This document shows positions 50,736 through 51,589 of a DNA stretch of 51,589 nucleotides, piece by piece. The translations under genes were made by a program, and so were the position numbers. Within the stretch, counting starts at the first letter, position 1; every line of letters starts with the position of its first letter. The notes under the pieces are model-generated. The model had not been told where the DNA came from, searched no databases, and saw only the letters and a program-made list of their open reading frames with translations. The stretch spans positions 1-51,589 of the forward strand of contig CAISJI010000222.1 of NCBI GenBank assembly GCA_903885565.1, read 5' to 3'. This stretch comes from an uncultured Planctomycetaceae bacterium. GTDB taxonomy: Bacteria; Planctomycetota; Planctomycetia; Pirellulales; UBA1268.

Positions 50736-51589
50736 ATGGCCAGCTTTCGGTCTTGGAAATCGAGAGAGTCGTTGTTTGCGGGCCTGTGGCGCCGCCGGGC
50801 AACCAGCGTCCGCGAGCAGCGTTCCCGGAAGGGGCTGGCGGCGGCGCAGTCCTGCGGCCTCCGGCCGGCCGGAATTGAACAGCTCGAGCCGCGGCAGATG
50901 CTGGCGACACTCTACTGGGATCCCGATCAAAACGCCGCAAACAACAATTTTACCACAGGCGCGGGCCTTGGCGGCGCGGGGATCGCGGCGATATGGTCGG
51001 ATGCGGGAGCAGCCAATTGGTTCAATCAGGATTTGAATAACAAAGCCGGCGGTTACGTGAGTTGGACTAGCGCGCTTGGCGACAAGGCGGTTTTTTTCGG
51101 CCCCGCAACAGCATCCGCTACGACCGTGACGCTCTCAGGCACCGTCAGTGCCGCGGCCATTGAGTTCGGCAGCGCCGGGTTCAAGATGACCGGAGGTGAT
51201 TTTACCACGCCTGTTGGCGGCACGACGTTCTCAGCCAAAGCCGCCGGAGAATTCAACACTCCCATCAGTGGGACCGCTGGCATTACGAAGACCGGCTCCG
51301 CAACCCTCACGCTCGGCGCACCATACAATGCGTACACCGGCACGACGCAGGTGTCGGCGGGGACTCTCAGCGTGTCGGGCACGATCCAAAGCCACGTCCA
51401 AGTGACCGGTGGCAGCGTGTCGGGAGTCATGTTTTACGACCCCGATCTGGCGTCTGCCGTCCGCGAGGCGTTGGGGCTCGATCCGAAGGCCGTGCTCACG
51501 CCAGCGCTGTTGAGTCAATCGGCGCCGCTCATGTCCCTCACAGTCGACGGCAATGGAGTTGGCGACCTCACTGGCATTGCAAGCCTAAC
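50736..51589 (+). CDS. giant exported protein with LEPR motif, autotransporter strands and LRR (5' part)
   Basis: The frame stays open from the ATG at 50736, with an AAGGGGGGG site, to the window edge (284 codons), so the gene is incomplete. A basic N-terminus leads to IEQLEPRQMLATLYWD (LEPRQMLA at 50-57), the LEPR-type export motif of large planctomycete proteins. Beta-rich Gly/Thr/Ala sequence follows, with a passenger-associated strand (TKTGSATLTLG, NAYTGTTQVSAGTLSVSG, about 185-215). It then has the start of a leucine-rich-repeat-like region (LASAVREALGLDPKAVLT, then MSLTVDGNGVGDLTGIASL). It is likely a large surface adhesin or matrix protein. Confidence 0.85.
   Translation, partial: MASFRSWKSRESLFAGLWRRRATSVREQRSRKGLAAAQSCGLRPAGIEQLEPRQMLATLYWDPDQNAANNNFTTGAGLGGAGIAAIWSDAGAANWFNQDLNNKAGGYVSWTSALGDKAVFFGPATASATTVTLSGTVSAAAIEFGSAGFKMTGGDFTTPVGGTTFSAKAAGEFNTPISGTAGITKTGSATLTLGAPYNAYTGTTQVSAGTLSVSGTIQSHVQVTGGSVSGVMFYDPDLASAVREALGLDPKAVLTPALLSQSAPLMSLTVDGNGVGDLTGIASL

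Overview
The window is GC-rich bacterial chromosome from a planctomycete, most likely of the Pirellula/Rhodopirellula type. Evidence read from the sequence: a DUF1559 pseudopilin-like protein with a GFTLVE N-terminus and a FLDGH C-terminal motif; a LEPR-type secretion motif on a giant repeat protein at the right edge; a PEP-CTERM-like protein ending in a VPEIDP anchor; a cysteine-rich secreted repeat protein; and several small secreted proteins of planctomycete type. LpxB implies lipid A. No rRNA, tRNA or CRISPR array was seen.

Left part (1-20 kb). A truncated gene end is followed by an IS3-family remnant, then a large secreted protein of unknown role, a P-II signalling protein next to a 2Fe-2S ferredoxin, ThyX, and a stand-alone CaMKII-association-domain protein. 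A minus-strand run (moeA, a trpG/pabA-type amidotransferase, a monooxygenase-like protein, a methyltransferase, a DUF1559 protein) sits behind a clear cobalamin riboswitch at 10178-10392. After the Cys-rich protein and the PEP-CTERM protein, each with its own intrinsic terminator, comes a tightly coupled minus-strand operon: two large GTPases, a fused amino-acid-binding/permease protein and its ABC ATPase.

Middle (19-26.5 kb). This holds a metallo-beta-lactamase-fold protein, a small secreted protein, a 600-bp block of palindromic repeats, an OPT-family oligopeptide transporter convergent with an M20 peptidase, and two coupled secreted proteins.

Core (26.6-43 kb). A complete 14-gene NADH:quinone oxidoreductase (complex I) operon in the order nuoA to nuoN has many ATGA-type overlaps. 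It ends with a translationally coupled Mrp/Ind1-type Fe-S carrier ATPase, a plausible assembly factor for the same complex.

Right part (43-51.6 kb). This holds gluconokinase, a glycosyltransferase-like protein, a minus-strand run (MFS transporter, two-repeat metal-binding-like secreted protein, terminator, lpxB, site-2 protease, SGNH-like protein), panD, and the start of a LEPR/autotransporter-strand/LRR protein that runs off the window.

The least expected structure is non-coding. Two families of dispersed palindromic repeats sit at 3' ends of genes. Family A has hairpins with compensatory base changes and an exact 128-bp tandem duplication. Family B has a core of about 66-82 bp in at least four copies. 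The B12 riboswitch in front of a pseudopilin-like gene and the GTPase-pair/transporter operon are the best candidates for undescribed systems.
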